Below are positions 55,754 through 64,000 of a DNA stretch of 64,000 nucleotides, piece after piece (positions within the stretch are counted from its first letter, which is position 1; every line of letters begins with the position of its first letter). Position numbers and translations under genes: made by a program. A model generated the notes under the pieces. It had not been told where the DNA came from. It ran no database searches and was given only the letters and a program-made list of their open reading frames with translations. Source of the stretch: Streptomyces sp. SID8374 (lineage in GTDB: Bacteria > Actinomycetota > Actinomycetes > Streptomycetales > Streptomycetaceae); the NCBI RefSeq assembly GCF_009865135.1, contig NZ_WWGH01000002.1, forward strand, positions 682,001-746,000, in the 5' to 3' direction.

Positions 55754-56707
55754 TCAGTTCTGCGTCACTCCGCCCCCACCAGCACCGTCGGCACCGGTGC
55801 CTGCGCCCCCTGCGCCCCCCGCGTCCGGGCCGGGGATGCCGAACGTGCCGGCCGTCGCGTCGATGGTTCCGGGGGCCTGGACGGCCGGCGCCACCGCGAT
55901 GCCGGTCTTGGCGCGGCGGCCGCGCTTCTCGATCCAGGTCGCCAGCGACGAGAGCAGCAGACACAGCGCGATGTAGATCGTGCCGATGACGGTGATCGTC
56001 GAGACGTACGGGTACTGCTCGTTCACCAGCGTGTTGGAGGCGATCAGACGCGCGGTCTGGAGCAGCTCCGGGTACAGGATGATGAAGCCGAGCGAGGTGT
56101 CCTTGAGGGTCACCACGAGCTGGCTGATGATCGTCGGCAGCATGGACCGGACGGCCTGCGGCATCAGGACGGTGACCATGACCTGGGTCTTGCGCATGCC
56201 GAGCGCGTACGCGGCCTCGCTCTGTCCCCGGGGGACGGCGTTGACGCCGGCGCGCAGCACCTCGGCCTGGACGCAGCCGTTGTAGATGGACAGGCCCGCC
56301 GCCAGCGCCCACATCGAGTAGTCGGTGAGGAAGCCGACCCAGATGGCGTAGATCGTGATCAGCAGCGGGAGCGAGCGGAACAACTCGATGAAGGTGGTCG
56401 CCACCCAGCGGACCGGCTTGTGGTCGGAGAGGCGCCCCACCGCGAGCAGTACGCCCAGCACGAGCGAGCCGACCGCGGCCAGGCCGAAGGCCTTGAGGGT
56501 GGCGACGAGGGCGTCGGCGATGTTCTGCCGGATGCCCGCGTAGTTGAAGATGTCCCACATCTCGGGGGCCAGGTGGCCCTTTTCGGCGAGCCGCAGCAGG
56601 CTGACGCCGATCAGCGCCGCGATGGCGAGCGTGCCGATGACGGCGTACAGGCGGTTGCGGACGACGGCCTTGGGGCCCGGGGCGTCGTAGAGAACGCTGG
56701 CGCTCAT
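55754..56707 (-). CDS. gluD: Glutamate ABC transporter permease GluD
   Basis: 317 aa membrane subunit of the polar amino-acid (His/Glu/Gln/Arg) permease family, with about five helices. The cytoplasmic EAA loop that contacts the ATPase is GQSEAAYALGMRKTQVMVTV, then LMPQA. The C-terminal ~50 residues are Gly/Ala-rich and not part of the fold. The start overlaps the gluC stop by four bases. Last gene of gluABCD, which imports glutamate in related actinobacteria (C. glutamicum). Confidence 0.92.
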   Translation of the reverse strand: MSASVLYDAPGPKAVVRNRLYAVIGTLAIAALIGVSLLRLAEKGHLAPEMWDIFNYAGIRQNIADALVATLKAFGLAAVGSLVLGVLLAVGRLSDHKPVRWVATTFIELFRSLPLLITIYAIWVGFLTDYSMWALAAGLSIYNGCVQAEVLRAGVNAVPRGQSEAAYALGMRKTQVMVTVLMPQAVRSMLPTIISQLVVTLKDTSLGFIILYPELLQTARLIASNTLVNEQYPYVSTITVIGTIYIALCLLLSSLATWIEKRGRRAKTGIAVAPAVQAPGTIDATAGTFGIPGPDAGGAGGAGTGADGAGGGGVTQN

Positions 56708-57351
56708 CGGGCGACCTCCATGCGACGCTCCAGCAGCCGGAAGAGGCCGCTGATGGTAAACGTGACGACCAGGTAGCCGAGGGCCACCCAGATGAAGACG
56801 GGGACGATGTCGTAACCCTTGTCGCTCATCAGCTTCTGCCAGCCGAAGAGCTCGGCGACGCTGAAGGCACCGGCGATCGCGGAGTTCTTGGTGAGCGCGA
56901 TGAAGATGCTGCTCAGCGGGGCGATGACGGTCCTCGTGGCCTGGGGGAGCACCACGATGCGCAAGGTCTGGGCGAACGTCATGCCGATCGAACGCGCTGC
57001 CTCGGCCTGTCCCAGCGGCACGGTGTTGATGCCGGAGCGGACCGCCTCGCAGACGAAGGAGGAGGTGTAGAAGCCGAGGGCAAGCGAGCCGAGCACGAAG
57101 GGGCTCATCCCCGGGAAGAGGATCTCCGGGACGACGAAGAAGAAGATCAGGAAGAGCAGCGTCAGCGGGGTGTTGCGCATCAGCGTCACCCAGGTGGTGC
57201 CGAAGTACCGCAGCGGCGGCACCGGCGAGACCCGGAACCCGGCGATGACCACGCCGAGGACGAGGGCGATAACCGAGCTGACGGCGGTGATCGACACGGT
57301 TCCTATGAAGCCGTCGCGGAACTCTGGGAAATTGTCGAGCAGTACGTTCAT
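56704..57351 (-). CDS. gluC: Glutamate ABC transporter permease GluC
   Basis: 215 aa permease with about five helices. The EAA loop is GQAEAARSIGMTFAQTLRIV then VLPQA. It forms the channel heterodimer with GluD. It is separated from gluB by 154 bp that hold a strong hairpin, while it overlaps gluD. Confidence 0.93.
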   Translation of the reverse strand: MNVLLDNFPEFRDGFIGTVSITAVSSVIALVLGVVIAGFRVSPVPPLRYFGTTWVTLMRNTPLTLLFLIFFFVVPEILFPGMSPFVLGSLALGFYTSSFVCEAVRSGINTVPLGQAEAARSIGMTFAQTLRIVVLPQATRTVIAPLSSIFIALTKNSAIAGAFSVAELFGWQKLMSDKGYDIVPVFIWVALGYLVVTFTISGLFRLLERRMEVAR

Positions 57352-57394
57352 GAGGTCTCCGCGTCGGCGGTCAGCGGCATCAGGGCAGGGGAAG

Positions 57395-57446
57395 GGGCGC
57401 CCCGTACGTCCGCCGCGCCCCGCAGGGGCGGCGGCGTACGGGACGC
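57395..57446 (-). promoter_or_regulatory. Long intercistronic hairpin between gluB and gluC
   Basis: GGCG-CCCGTACG and CGCCGC-CCCC on the left (57395-57420) pair with the right arm (57424-57446) over about 21 bp, with a few bulges and a GCA loop. It probably protects the gluB message from 3' decay or partly terminates, giving more binding protein than permease. Confidence 0.55.
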
Positions 57447-57505
57447 CTCAAGTCACACGCGGTGCGTCGGTGACGGGGCGTCGGCCGGGGGACGGCCGGG
57501 CGGCG

Positions 57506-58429
57506 TCAGTAGCGCTCGAGCGCCGGCGGCTCGATGTAGTCCGAACCGGACAGGCCCAGCGTGGCCTCGTAGATCTTCTTGTACGTGCCGTCCTTGACGT
57601 GGTTCTCCAGCGAGTTGTTGATCGCGTCGCGCAGGACCTTGTCGTCCTTGTTCAGGCCGACGCCGTAGGGCTCGCTGGTGAACGGCTGGCCGACGACCTT
57701 GAGCTTGCCGGGGTTGGCGGCCGCGTAACCCTTGAGGATCGAGTCGTCCGTGGTGAGGGCGTCGACCTGCTTGGTCAGCACCTGCTGCACGCAGTCGGAG
57801 TACTTGGCCAACTCGACGACGTTCGCGCCGTACTCGGGCTTCTTGATCTCCTGGAGCGGCGTGGAGCCGACGATCGAGCAGACCTTCTTGCCCTTCACCG
57901 ACTCCTTGCCCTTGATCGAGTCGTCGTCCTTGCGGACCAGGAGGTCGGCGCCCGCCTTGTAGTACGGACCGGCGAAGCCGACCTGCTTCTTGCGCTCGTC
58001 GTTGATCGTGTACGTACCGACGAAGTAGTCGACCTGGCCCTTGGAGATGGCCGTCTCACGGATGCCGGAGTCGACGGTCTTCCACTCGATCTGCTTCTCC
58101 GTGAAGCCGAGGTCCGCCGCGATCATCTTGGCGATCTCGATGTCGAAGCCGGAGCGCTCCTTGGTGGACTGGTCCTCGAAGCCGAGGTAGGGCTGGTCCG
58201 CCTTGGCGCCGATGATCAGCTTGCCGCGCTGCTTCGCCTTCTTGAAGACCGGCGAGTCCAGGTCGACGTCCTTGGCGACGGTGTACGTGGGCAGCTCGGG
58301 GGCCTCGGAGGAACCGGGCTTGGTGCCGCCCGGTTTGTCACCGGCGGAACCCTCCTTGCCACCACACGCGGTCGCGGTCAGGGCGAGGACGGCGATGGCC
58401 GCGACGGCGGCCGACTTGCGGAGCTTCAT
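57506..58429 (-). CDS. gluB: Glutamate-binding lipoprotein GluB
   Basis: 307 aa. Lipoprotein signal with lipobox LTATAC, lipidated Cys22, then a Gly/Lys/Pro linker. The SBP_bac_3 fold spans about 70-290: GFDIEIAKMIAADLGF, KGQVDYFVGTYTINDERKKQ, FAGPYYKAGADLLVRKDD. It captures extracellular glutamate for GluCD. It lies 46 bp after gluA. Confidence 0.94.
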   Translation of the reverse strand: MKLRKSAAVAAIAVLALTATACGGKEGSAGDKPGGTKPGSSEAPELPTYTVAKDVDLDSPVFKKAKQRGKLIIGAKADQPYLGFEDQSTKERSGFDIEIAKMIAADLGFTEKQIEWKTVDSGIRETAISKGQVDYFVGTYTINDERKKQVGFAGPYYKAGADLLVRKDDDSIKGKESVKGKKVCSIVGSTPLQEIKKPEYGANVVELAKYSDCVQQVLTKQVDALTTDDSILKGYAAANPGKLKVVGQPFTSEPYGVGLNKDDKVLRDAINNSLENHVKDGTYKKIYEATLGLSGSDYIEPPALERY

Positions 58430-58475
58430 GTGAGTTTTCCTTATGCCGTAGGTCGTTGTCGTCAGTCGTCGGTCG

Positions 58476-59261
58476 TCAGTGGTGCAGGATCTTCGACAGG
58501 AAGTCCTTGGCCCGGTCGCTGCGCGGGTTGCTGAAGAACTGCTCGGGCGTGGCCTCTTCGACGATCTTTCCGTCCGCCATGAACACCACGCGGTTGGCGG
58601 CGGAGCGGGCGAAGCCCATCTCGTGGGTGACGACGATCATCGTCATCCCGTCCCGGGCCAGCTGCTGCATGACTTCCAGGACCTCGTTGATCATCTCCGG
58701 GTCGAGAGCCGACGTGGGCTCGTCGAAGAGCATGACCTTCGGGTCCATCGCCAACGCCCGCGCGATCGCGACGCGTTGCTGCTGGCCACCGGAGAGCTGT
58801 GCCGGGTACTTGTCGGCCTGCACGCCGACGCCCACGCGGTCGAGAAGGGTGCGGGCCTTCTCCTCCGCGGCCTTCTTGTCCGCCTTGCGGACCTTGGTCT
58901 GGCCCAGCACGACGTTCTCCAGCACCGTCTTGTGCGCGAAGAGATTGAACGACTGGAAGACCATGCCCACGTCTGCGCGCAGCCGCGCCAGCTCCTTGCC
59001 CTCCTGGGGCAGGGGCTTGCCGTCGATCGAGATCGCACCCGAATCGATCGTCTCCAAGCGGTTGATCGTGCGGCACAGCGTGGACTTCCCGGACCCGGAG
59101 GGCCCGATGACGACCACGACCTCGCCACGGGCGATGGTCAGGTCGATGTCCTGGAGCACATGCAGCGCGCCGAAGTGCTTGTTGACGTCGCTCAGTACGA
59201 CAAGGTCGTCGCCCGCGGGCGCGGCATCCTCGGCGGCCTTGGTCACTGAAACTCCGCTCAT
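58476..59261 (-). CDS. gluA: Glutamate ABC transporter ATPase GluA
   Basis: 261 aa. Walker A GPSGSGKST, Q-loop MVFQSFNLF, signature LSGGQQQR, Walker B VMLFDEPTSALD and switch VTHEM are all intact. The N-terminal ~20 residues are a short extension ahead of VVLSDVNKHFGALHVL. First gene of gluABCD. ATG 59261. An inverted repeat 40-65 nt upstream is a candidate operator. Confidence 0.95.
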   Translation of the reverse strand: MSGVSVTKAAEDAAPAGDDLVVLSDVNKHFGALHVLQDIDLTIARGEVVVVIGPSGSGKSTLCRTINRLETIDSGAISIDGKPLPQEGKELARLRADVGMVFQSFNLFAHKTVLENVVLGQTKVRKADKKAAEEKARTLLDRVGVGVQADKYPAQLSGGQQQRVAIARALAMDPKVMLFDEPTSALDPEMINEVLEVMQQLARDGMTMIVVTHEMGFARSAANRVVFMADGKIVEEATPEQFFSNPRSDRAKDFLSKILHH

Positions 59262-59668
59262 CGGCTTCTTGCTCCGTCCTCCTCGGGTGCCAAGGACACT
59301 AATGACGCGGTGCGACCAGCGTCATTACATCTGAGCGGAAATTGAGCATAACGATCCGGCGGCAACCGGACACTCCGCGTGAAGGGGACGCCACGCGCAG
59401 CTGCGGGGCGTACCGGGTGCATAACGGAAACCCTGCTGTAACCGGCAACCTCTTGACTGGCATACCCGTCATCGGAGTGGATGCCCTGTGCGGCAAAAGA
59501 ACGTGAAGCACCGCTGAACGGAGAGTTTCGCCGGGGATCTTCCAGGTGAAGCGCGCGAAACTTGAGGTATCGCCCGGTGACGCCGTGCGACGGTGGCGTG
59601 AGATCACGACCGGTTACGTGAACGAGTCCGGGAGAGCCCCACGGCCCGGGGAGAGCGAGAGGAGGGCC
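59262..59668. other. Divergent gluA to response-regulator intergenic region
   Basis: 407 bp without a gene. An inverted repeat, TAATGACGC-N10-GCGTCATTA, lies at 59300-59327 near gluA. TTGACT at 59453-59458 faces the response regulator with a poor -10 18 bp on (GTGGAT). The region is richer in A and T than its surroundings, as promoters here often are. Confidence 0.5.
59300..59327 (-). promoter_or_regulatory. Operator-like inverted repeat upstream of gluA
   Basis: Perfect 9-bp arms TAATGACGC and GCGTCATTA separated by 10 nt, centred about 52 nt before the gluA ATG. Spacing suits a dimeric regulator. Confidence 0.5.
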
Positions 59669-60361
59669 ATGAGACTGCTGCTCGTCGAGGACGACGACCA
59701 TGTCGCGGCGGCCCTGTCCGCCGTGCTCGCCCGGCACGGGTTCCAGGTCGTGCACGCCCGCAACGGCGAGGAGGCCCTGCGCGCGCTGCTCCCCGCGGAG
59801 AAGGAGCCCTTCGGGGTCATCCTCCTCGACCTCGGCCTGCCCGACCAGGACGGCTACGAGGTCTGCGGCAAGATCCGCAAGCGCACCGCCACCCCGGTGA
59901 TCATGGTGACCGCCCGCGCCGACGTCCGCTCACGCATCCACGGACTCAACCTCGGCGCCGACGACTACGTCACCAAGCCCTACGACACCGGCGAGCTGCT
60001 CGCCCGTATCCACGCGGTCGCCCGGCGCACCACCAGCGGCGAGGACACCGCCCCGACCCCCGTGGCCGCCCTGCGCCTGGGGACCGTGGAGATAGAGCTG
60101 CCCACCCGGCGCGTCAGCGTCGACGGCACCGAAGTCCAGCTCACCCGCAAGGAGTTCGACCTCCTGGCCCTCCTCGCTCAGCGGCCCGGCGTGGTCTTCC
60201 GCCGCGAGCAGATCATCAGCGAGGTCTGGCGCACCAGCTGGGAGGGGACGGGGCGCACCCTGGAGGTGCACGTGGCCTCGCTCCGCTCCAAGCTGCGGCT
60301 GCCCGCCCTCATCGAGACCGTGCGGGGCGTCGGCTACCGGCTCGTCGCGCCGTCCGCGTAA
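59669..60361 (+). CDS. OmpR/PhoB-type response regulator
   Basis: 230 aa. Receiver with acidic EDD at 7-9, phospho-acceptor Asp54 (ILLDLGLPDQDG), Thr in MVTARAD and Lys in YVTKPYD. The winged-helix Trans_reg_C domain (about 130-225) ends ETVRGVGYRLV. ATG 59669 has GAGGAGGG upstream; the open frame before it lacks one. The sensor kinase gene follows after 18 bp. Confidence 0.95.
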   Translation: MRLLLVEDDDHVAAALSAVLARHGFQVVHARNGEEALRALLPAEKEPFGVILLDLGLPDQDGYEVCGKIRKRTATPVIMVTARADVRSRIHGLNLGADDYVTKPYDTGELLARIHAVARRTTSGEDTAPTPVAALRLGTVEIELPTRRVSVDGTEVQLTRKEFDLLALLAQRPGVVFRREQIISEVWRTSWEGTGRTLEVHVASLRSKLRLPALIETVRGVGYRLVAPSA

Positions 60362-60379
60362 CGGGCCGGTACGCCCCCG

Positions 60380-61777
60380 GTGCGCACCCGTCTCCTTCCG
60401 CTGCTCATCACCCTCATGGCGGCCGTCCTGCTCACCCTCGGCTTCCCGCTCGCGGTGAGCGTGGCCGCCGCCGAGCAGCAGCGCCTGGTCATCGACCGGA
60501 TCGACGACACCGCCCGCTTCGCGGCCCTCGCCCAGCCCATCACCGACACCGTCCCGGCCTACGACGAGCGCCGGCTGACGCTCGCCACCGACCTGGAGGT
60601 CTACGCCTCCGTGTACGGGATCCGGGCCGGCGTCTTCTACCGCAACGACCTGGCCCTGGCGAAGGCCCCGGGCAACTGGATGCTGCCCGCCGAGGGGGAG
60701 GGGCGCACCGCGTTCAACGAGGCGCTGCTCGGCCGCCGTTCGCACGACCCGCCGCAGGTCTGGCCCTGGCAGGACGGCCGCGTCGTCGTCGCCTCGCCCG
60801 TCGTACGCGACGGTGACGTCGTCGCCGTGGTCGTCATCGACTCGCCCACCGACGAGATGCGCTCCCGGATCCTGCGGACCTGGGCGCTGATCGCGCTCGG
60901 CGAGGCCCTCGCCATGCTGGTCGCGGTCGGCGCCGCCGTCCGGCTCACCGGCTGGGTGCTGCTGCCGGTCCGGGTCCTGGACGCCGCCACCCACGACATC
61001 GCCGTCGGCCGGATGCGCTCACGGGTCGCGGCCGCGGGCGGACCGCCGGAGCTGAGACGGCTGGCCCGGTCCTTCAACGAGATGGCCGACAACGTCGAGG
61101 ACGTCCTGGAACAGCAGCGCGCCTTCGTCGCCGACGCCTCGCACCAGCTGCGCAACCCGCTCGCCGCGCTGCTCCTGCGCATCGAACTGCTCGCCCTGGA
61201 ACTGCCCGAGGGCAACGAGGAGATCGCCGCCGTACGCACCGAGGGCAAGCGGCTGGGCCGGGTCCTGGACGACCTCCTCGACCTGGCCCTGGCCGAACAC
61301 ACCGAGGCGGACCTCCAGCTGACCGACATCGTCCCGCTCACCGCCGAGCGCGTCGCCTCCTGGCGCCCGATGGCGGACGAGAAGGGCGTACACCTCATCC
61401 AGGACGGAGCCCCGGCCGCCACCGCCTGGGCCGACCCCGTGGCGCTCTCCAGCGCACTGGACGCGGTCATCGACAACGCCCTGAAGTTCACCCCGGCCGG
61501 TCAGGACGTACGGGTCACGGTCACCCCGGGAGCCACCGCGGTGACCGTCGTGGTCGCCGACCGGGGACCCGGCCTCACCGAACAGGAGCTGGAGCGCGTC
61601 GGGGACCGCTTCTGGCGCTCCACCCGCCACCAGAACGTGAGCGGCTCGGGGCTCGGCCTCTCCATCTCCCGCGTGCTGCTCGCGGCGGGCGGCGGCTCCA
61701 TCACGTACGAGCACCATGAGCCGCACGGCCTGCGGGTCGCCGTCTCGGTGCCGCGCGAACTGCCGCACACCCCCTGA
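60380..61777 (+). CDS. Membrane sensor histidine kinase
   Basis: 465 aa. TM1 at about 7-30 and TM2 at about 168-189 flank an extracytoplasmic domain of about 135 residues. HAMP (about 190-243) is followed by HisKA with SHQLRNPLAALL (His255) and HATPase with DAVIDNALKFTPAG, ADRGPGL and GSGLGLSISR. GTG start. Pairs with the upstream regulator. The only other gene nearby is a TAXI binding protein, convergent 24 bp away, which could supply the ligand. Confidence 0.94.
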   Translation: MRTRLLPLLITLMAAVLLTLGFPLAVSVAAAEQQRLVIDRIDDTARFAALAQPITDTVPAYDERRLTLATDLEVYASVYGIRAGVFYRNDLALAKAPGNWMLPAEGEGRTAFNEALLGRRSHDPPQVWPWQDGRVVVASPVVRDGDVVAVVVIDSPTDEMRSRILRTWALIALGEALAMLVAVGAAVRLTGWVLLPVRVLDAATHDIAVGRMRSRVAAAGGPPELRRLARSFNEMADNVEDVLEQQRAFVADASHQLRNPLAALLLRIELLALELPEGNEEIAAVRTEGKRLGRVLDDLLDLALAEHTEADLQLTDIVPLTAERVASWRPMADEKGVHLIQDGAPAATAWADPVALSSALDAVIDNALKFTPAGQDVRVTVTPGATAVTVVVADRGPGLTEQELERVGDRFWRSTRHQNVSGSGLGLSISRVLLAAGGGSITYEHHEPHGLRVAVSVPRELPHTP

Positions 61778-61801
61778 ACCCCGCGCCTACCCGCGGACCG
61801 A

Positions 61802-62800
61802 TCAGGGCTTGACCGAGCGGTAGTAGCGCTTGGCGCCCTCGTGCACTGCCAGCGGGTCCGTGTAGATCGCCGTCCGCAGGTCCACCAGCTGCGCGGCGTG
61901 CACCTCGCGGCCGATCCTGTCCCGGCTGTTGATCACGGTACGGGTGAAGGCCTCGGTCATGGCCGGATCCGTGCGGTCCGTGGTGATGAGCAGATTGGCG
62001 ACGGCGACCGTGGAGACCGAGGTGCCGCGCTGGGCGAAGCGGTAGGCGTCGGCGGGGATCGTGGCCGACCGGTAGTAGCGGGCGGAGCCGCCCTTCGACT
62101 GCAACTCCTTGACCAGGGCCTCGTCCAGCGGGACCAGCTTGACCGGGAACCGTTCCGTGAGCTCCTGCACCGCCCCGGTCGGCAGCCCGCCGGACCAGAA
62201 GAAGGCGTCGAGATCACCGGCGACCAGCCGGTCCGGCATGGTGTTGATCCCCGCCGACACCGCGGTCACGTCCTGCTTCGGGTGGACGCCCGCCGCGTTC
62301 AGCAGCCGGTCCGCGACCAGCCGGACCCCGGAACCCTCCTGGCCGACGCCGACCCGCTTGCCCCGCAGATCGGCGACGCTGCCGATGTCGGAGTCGCGCG
62401 GGACGACCAGCTGGACGTAGTCGTCGTAGAGCCGCACACAGCCCCGCAGCAGATGGGCGCCGGGCCTGCCGTCGCGCACATAGGTGGCCACGGCGTCGGC
62501 GGTGGCGATGGTGAAGTCCGCCTCGCCCGTCGCCACCCGCGCGAGGTTCTGCTGGGAGCCCTCACTGGTGAGCAGCTTTATCGACACCTCGGGCATGTCC
62601 TTGGCAAGGGCGCCTTCCAGCCGTTCCCCGTACCGCTGGTAGACGCCGCTCGGCACCCCCGTGGAGAAGGTCAGCGACCCGCTCGGGGTCCGTTCGCCCA
62701 AGGGGAGGAGCCACCACGCGAGCAGCCCGAGCACGACCGCGAGCGCGGCGCCCGTCTGGAGGGCGCGGCGTCGGCCGAATCGGGACAGAGCGTGGAGCAT
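61802..62800 (-). CDS. TAXI-family solute-binding protein without TRAP permease
   Basis: 332 aa. An N-terminal membrane anchor or uncleaved signal (about 16-34, GAALAVVLGLLAWWLLPLG) precedes the TAXI fold: LTFSTGVPSGVYQRYGERLE, ADFTIATADAVATYVRDG, VGQEGSGVRLVADRLL and AFFWSGGLP. TAXI proteins usually deliver substrates to a fused TRAP transporter DctQM; none is in this window on either side. It is convergent with the kinase gene at 24 bp. A role as an extracellular sensor partner is inference. Confidence 0.88.
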   Translation of the reverse strand: MLHALSRFGRRRALQTGAALAVVLGLLAWWLLPLGERTPSGSLTFSTGVPSGVYQRYGERLEGALAKDMPEVSIKLLTSEGSQQNLARVATGEADFTIATADAVATYVRDGRPGAHLLRGCVRLYDDYVQLVVPRDSDIGSVADLRGKRVGVGQEGSGVRLVADRLLNAAGVHPKQDVTAVSAGINTMPDRLVAGDLDAFFWSGGLPTGAVQELTERFPVKLVPLDEALVKELQSKGGSARYYRSATIPADAYRFAQRGTSVSTVAVANLLITTDRTDPAMTEAFTRTVINSRDRIGREVHAAQLVDLRTAIYTDPLAVHEGAKRYYRSVKP

Positions 62801-62877
62801 GCGGGCGATCCTGCCAGCTCACCGCCCCCCTGACCAGGCCCGGCCGGGCAGGGACGAAGGCGCGCCCGGCAACCGCC

Positions 62878-62883
62878 TACCCT
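62878..62883 (+). promoter_or_regulatory. Candidate -10 of a leaderless miaB promoter
   Basis: TACCCT ends 6 nt before ATG 62890, with no Shine-Dalgarno sequence. Same spacing as dapA and rimO. Confidence 0.35.
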
Positions 62884-62889
62884 GGTCAC

Positions 62890-64000
62890 ATGAGCAGCGG
62901 CAACCGGAGCGAAGAAGCAGTGGACGTCCAGAAGAGCTACGAGGTGCGCACCTACGGGTGCCAGATGAACGTCCACGACTCCGAACGGCTGTCGGGCCTC
63001 CTGGAGGACGCCGGTTACGTACGGGCGCCCGAGGGCGCCGACGGCGACGCCGACGTCGTCGTCTTCAACACCTGCGCGGTCCGCGAGAACGCCGACAACA
63101 AGCTCTACGGCAACCTCGGCCGGCTCGCCCCGATGAAGACCAAGCGCCCCGGGATGCAGATCGCCGTCGGCGGCTGCCTCGCCCAGAAGGACCGCGACAC
63201 CATCGTCAAGCGGGCCCCCTGGGTGGACGTCGTCTTCGGCACGCACAACATCGGCAAGCTGCCCGTGCTGCTGGAGCGCGCCCGGATCCAGGAGGAGGCG
63301 CAGATCGAGATCGCCGAATCCCTGGAGGCCTTCCCCTCCACGCTCCCCACCCGCCGCGAGTCCGCCTACGCCGCGTGGGTCTCCATCTCCGTCGGCTGCA
63401 ACAACACCTGCACCTTCTGCATCGTCCCGGCGCTGCGCGGCAAGGAGAAGGACCGCCGCACCGGCGACATCCTGGCCGAGATCGAGGCCCTGGTCGCCGA
63501 GGGCGTGTCCGAGATCACCCTGCTCGGCCAGAACGTCAACGCGTACGGCTCCGACATCGGCGACCGCGAGGCCTTCTCCAAGCTGCTGCGCGCCTGCGGG
63601 AGGATCGAGGGCCTGGAGCGCGTCCGCTTCACCTCGCCGCACCCCCGCGACTTCACCGACGACGTCATCGCCGCCATGGCCGAGACGCCCAGTGTGATGC
63701 CGCAGCTCCACATGCCGATGCAGTCCGGCTCGGACCGCATCCTCAAGGCGATGCGTCGCTCCTACCGTCAGGAGCGCTTCCTCGGCATCATCGAGAAGGT
63801 GCGCGCCGCGATGCCGGACGCCGCCATCTCCACCGACATCATCGTGGGCTTCCCCGGCGAGACCGAGGAGGACTTCGAGCAGACGATGCACGCGGTCCGC
63901 GAAGCCCGTTTCGCCAACGCGTTCACCTTCCAGTATTCGAAGCGCCCCGGGACCCCGGCCGCCGACATGGACGGCCAGATCCCCAAGGAGGTCGTGCAGG
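62890..64000 (+). CDS. miaB: tRNA-2-methylthio-N6-dimethylallyladenosine synthase MiaB (3' end outside window)
   Basis: The first 370 codons of a radical-SAM methylthiotransferase that modifies A37 of tRNAs reading U-starting codons. The auxiliary-cluster Cys24, Cys62 and Cys96 lie in RTYGCQMN, FNTCAVREN and VGGCLAQ. The radical-SAM CxxxCxxC is Cys170, Cys174, Cys177 in VGCNNTCTFCIVP. GQNVNAYG and HMPMQSGSDRIL are MiaB-type, separating it from RimO at 23030. The window ends before the TRAM domain. Confidence 0.95.
   Translation, partial: MSSGNRSEEAVDVQKSYEVRTYGCQMNVHDSERLSGLLEDAGYVRAPEGADGDADVVVFNTCAVRENADNKLYGNLGRLAPMKTKRPGMQIAVGGCLAQKDRDTIVKRAPWVDVVFGTHNIGKLPVLLERARIQEEAQIEIAESLEAFPSTLPTRRESAYAAWVSISVGCNNTCTFCIVPALRGKEKDRRTGDILAEIEALVAEGVSEITLLGQNVNAYGSDIGDREAFSKLLRACGRIEGLERVRFTSPHPRDFTDDVIAAMAETPSVMPQLHMPMQSGSDRILKAMRRSYRQERFLGIIEKVRAAMPDAAISTDIIVGFPGETEEDFEQTMHAVREARFANAFTFQYSKRPGTPAADMDGQIPKEVVQ

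Overview
The window is a high-GC chromosomal segment from a Streptomyces species. The evidence is strong third-position GC bias, Streptomyces-type 16S, 23S and 5S rRNA genes with no tRNA in the spacer, GTG and TTG starts, and a gene order matching the conserved core around S. coelicolor SCO5743-SCO5787 (thyX, dapA, RNase J, osaCAB, ftsK, rimO-pgsA-cinA-clgR, dps, nei, lhr, recA-recX, gluABCD, miaB). The 16S variable regions look closer to the S. griseus type than to S. coelicolor, but that is recall, not a computed placement. I see no mobile element, phage, CRISPR array or biosynthetic cluster; most of the window is vertically inherited core.

Layout. 1-3300: end of thyX, dapA and rnj, each with hairpins around it. 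3301-9330: a complete rrn operon with a repeat-bearing leader, followed by tRNA-Thr(GGU). 9346-18734: the osmoadaptation locus, with osaC (phosphatase/anti-sigma-like) divergent from osaA (giant soluble HAMP-repeat hybrid kinase) and osaB (response regulator). 18936-26394: ftsK, a RodZ-like protein, then rimO-pgsA-cinA overlapping by 4 bases, then clgR. 26638-29609: a Dps ferritin, a CsbD-like protein, a small unknown, a short-chain dehydrogenase and a Nei-type glycosylase. 29753-37821: giant helicase lhr, an AraC regulator with an AzlC/AzlD exporter, a toroid-fold unknown and DUF3046. 37882-47263: an AI-2E-type permease, a diverged cytochrome bd pair behind a NarL-type two-component system, a second dehydrogenase and a large LuxR (LAL) regulator. 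47591-51615: a secreted subtilisin and recA-recX. 51772-55587: an unknown protein, a cysteine dioxygenase-rhodanese pair preceded by a Cys-rich leader peptide, and an FAD monooxygenase. 55754-64000: gluABCD glutamate uptake, an OmpR-type two-component pair facing a lone TAXI binding protein, and the start of miaB.

How the genes work together. Several blocks concern stress and redox: OsaABC (osmotic, acting on SigB), ClgR (Clp/Lon proteolysis), Dps and CsbD, RecA/RecX/Nei/Lhr (DNA repair), cytochrome bd (low-oxygen respiration) and cysteine dioxygenase/rhodanese (thiol and sulfane sulfur handling). The least-explained signals are regulatory rather than coding: the 15-codon Cys-containing leader upstream of cysteine dioxygenase; two tandem GTCAG-N8-CTGAC palindromes before dps; a 22-bp perfect palindrome across the lhr stop codon; three successive inverted repeats upstream of the LAL regulator; duplicated TACTACGG elements before cydAB; and an orphan TAXI protein beside a two-component system.
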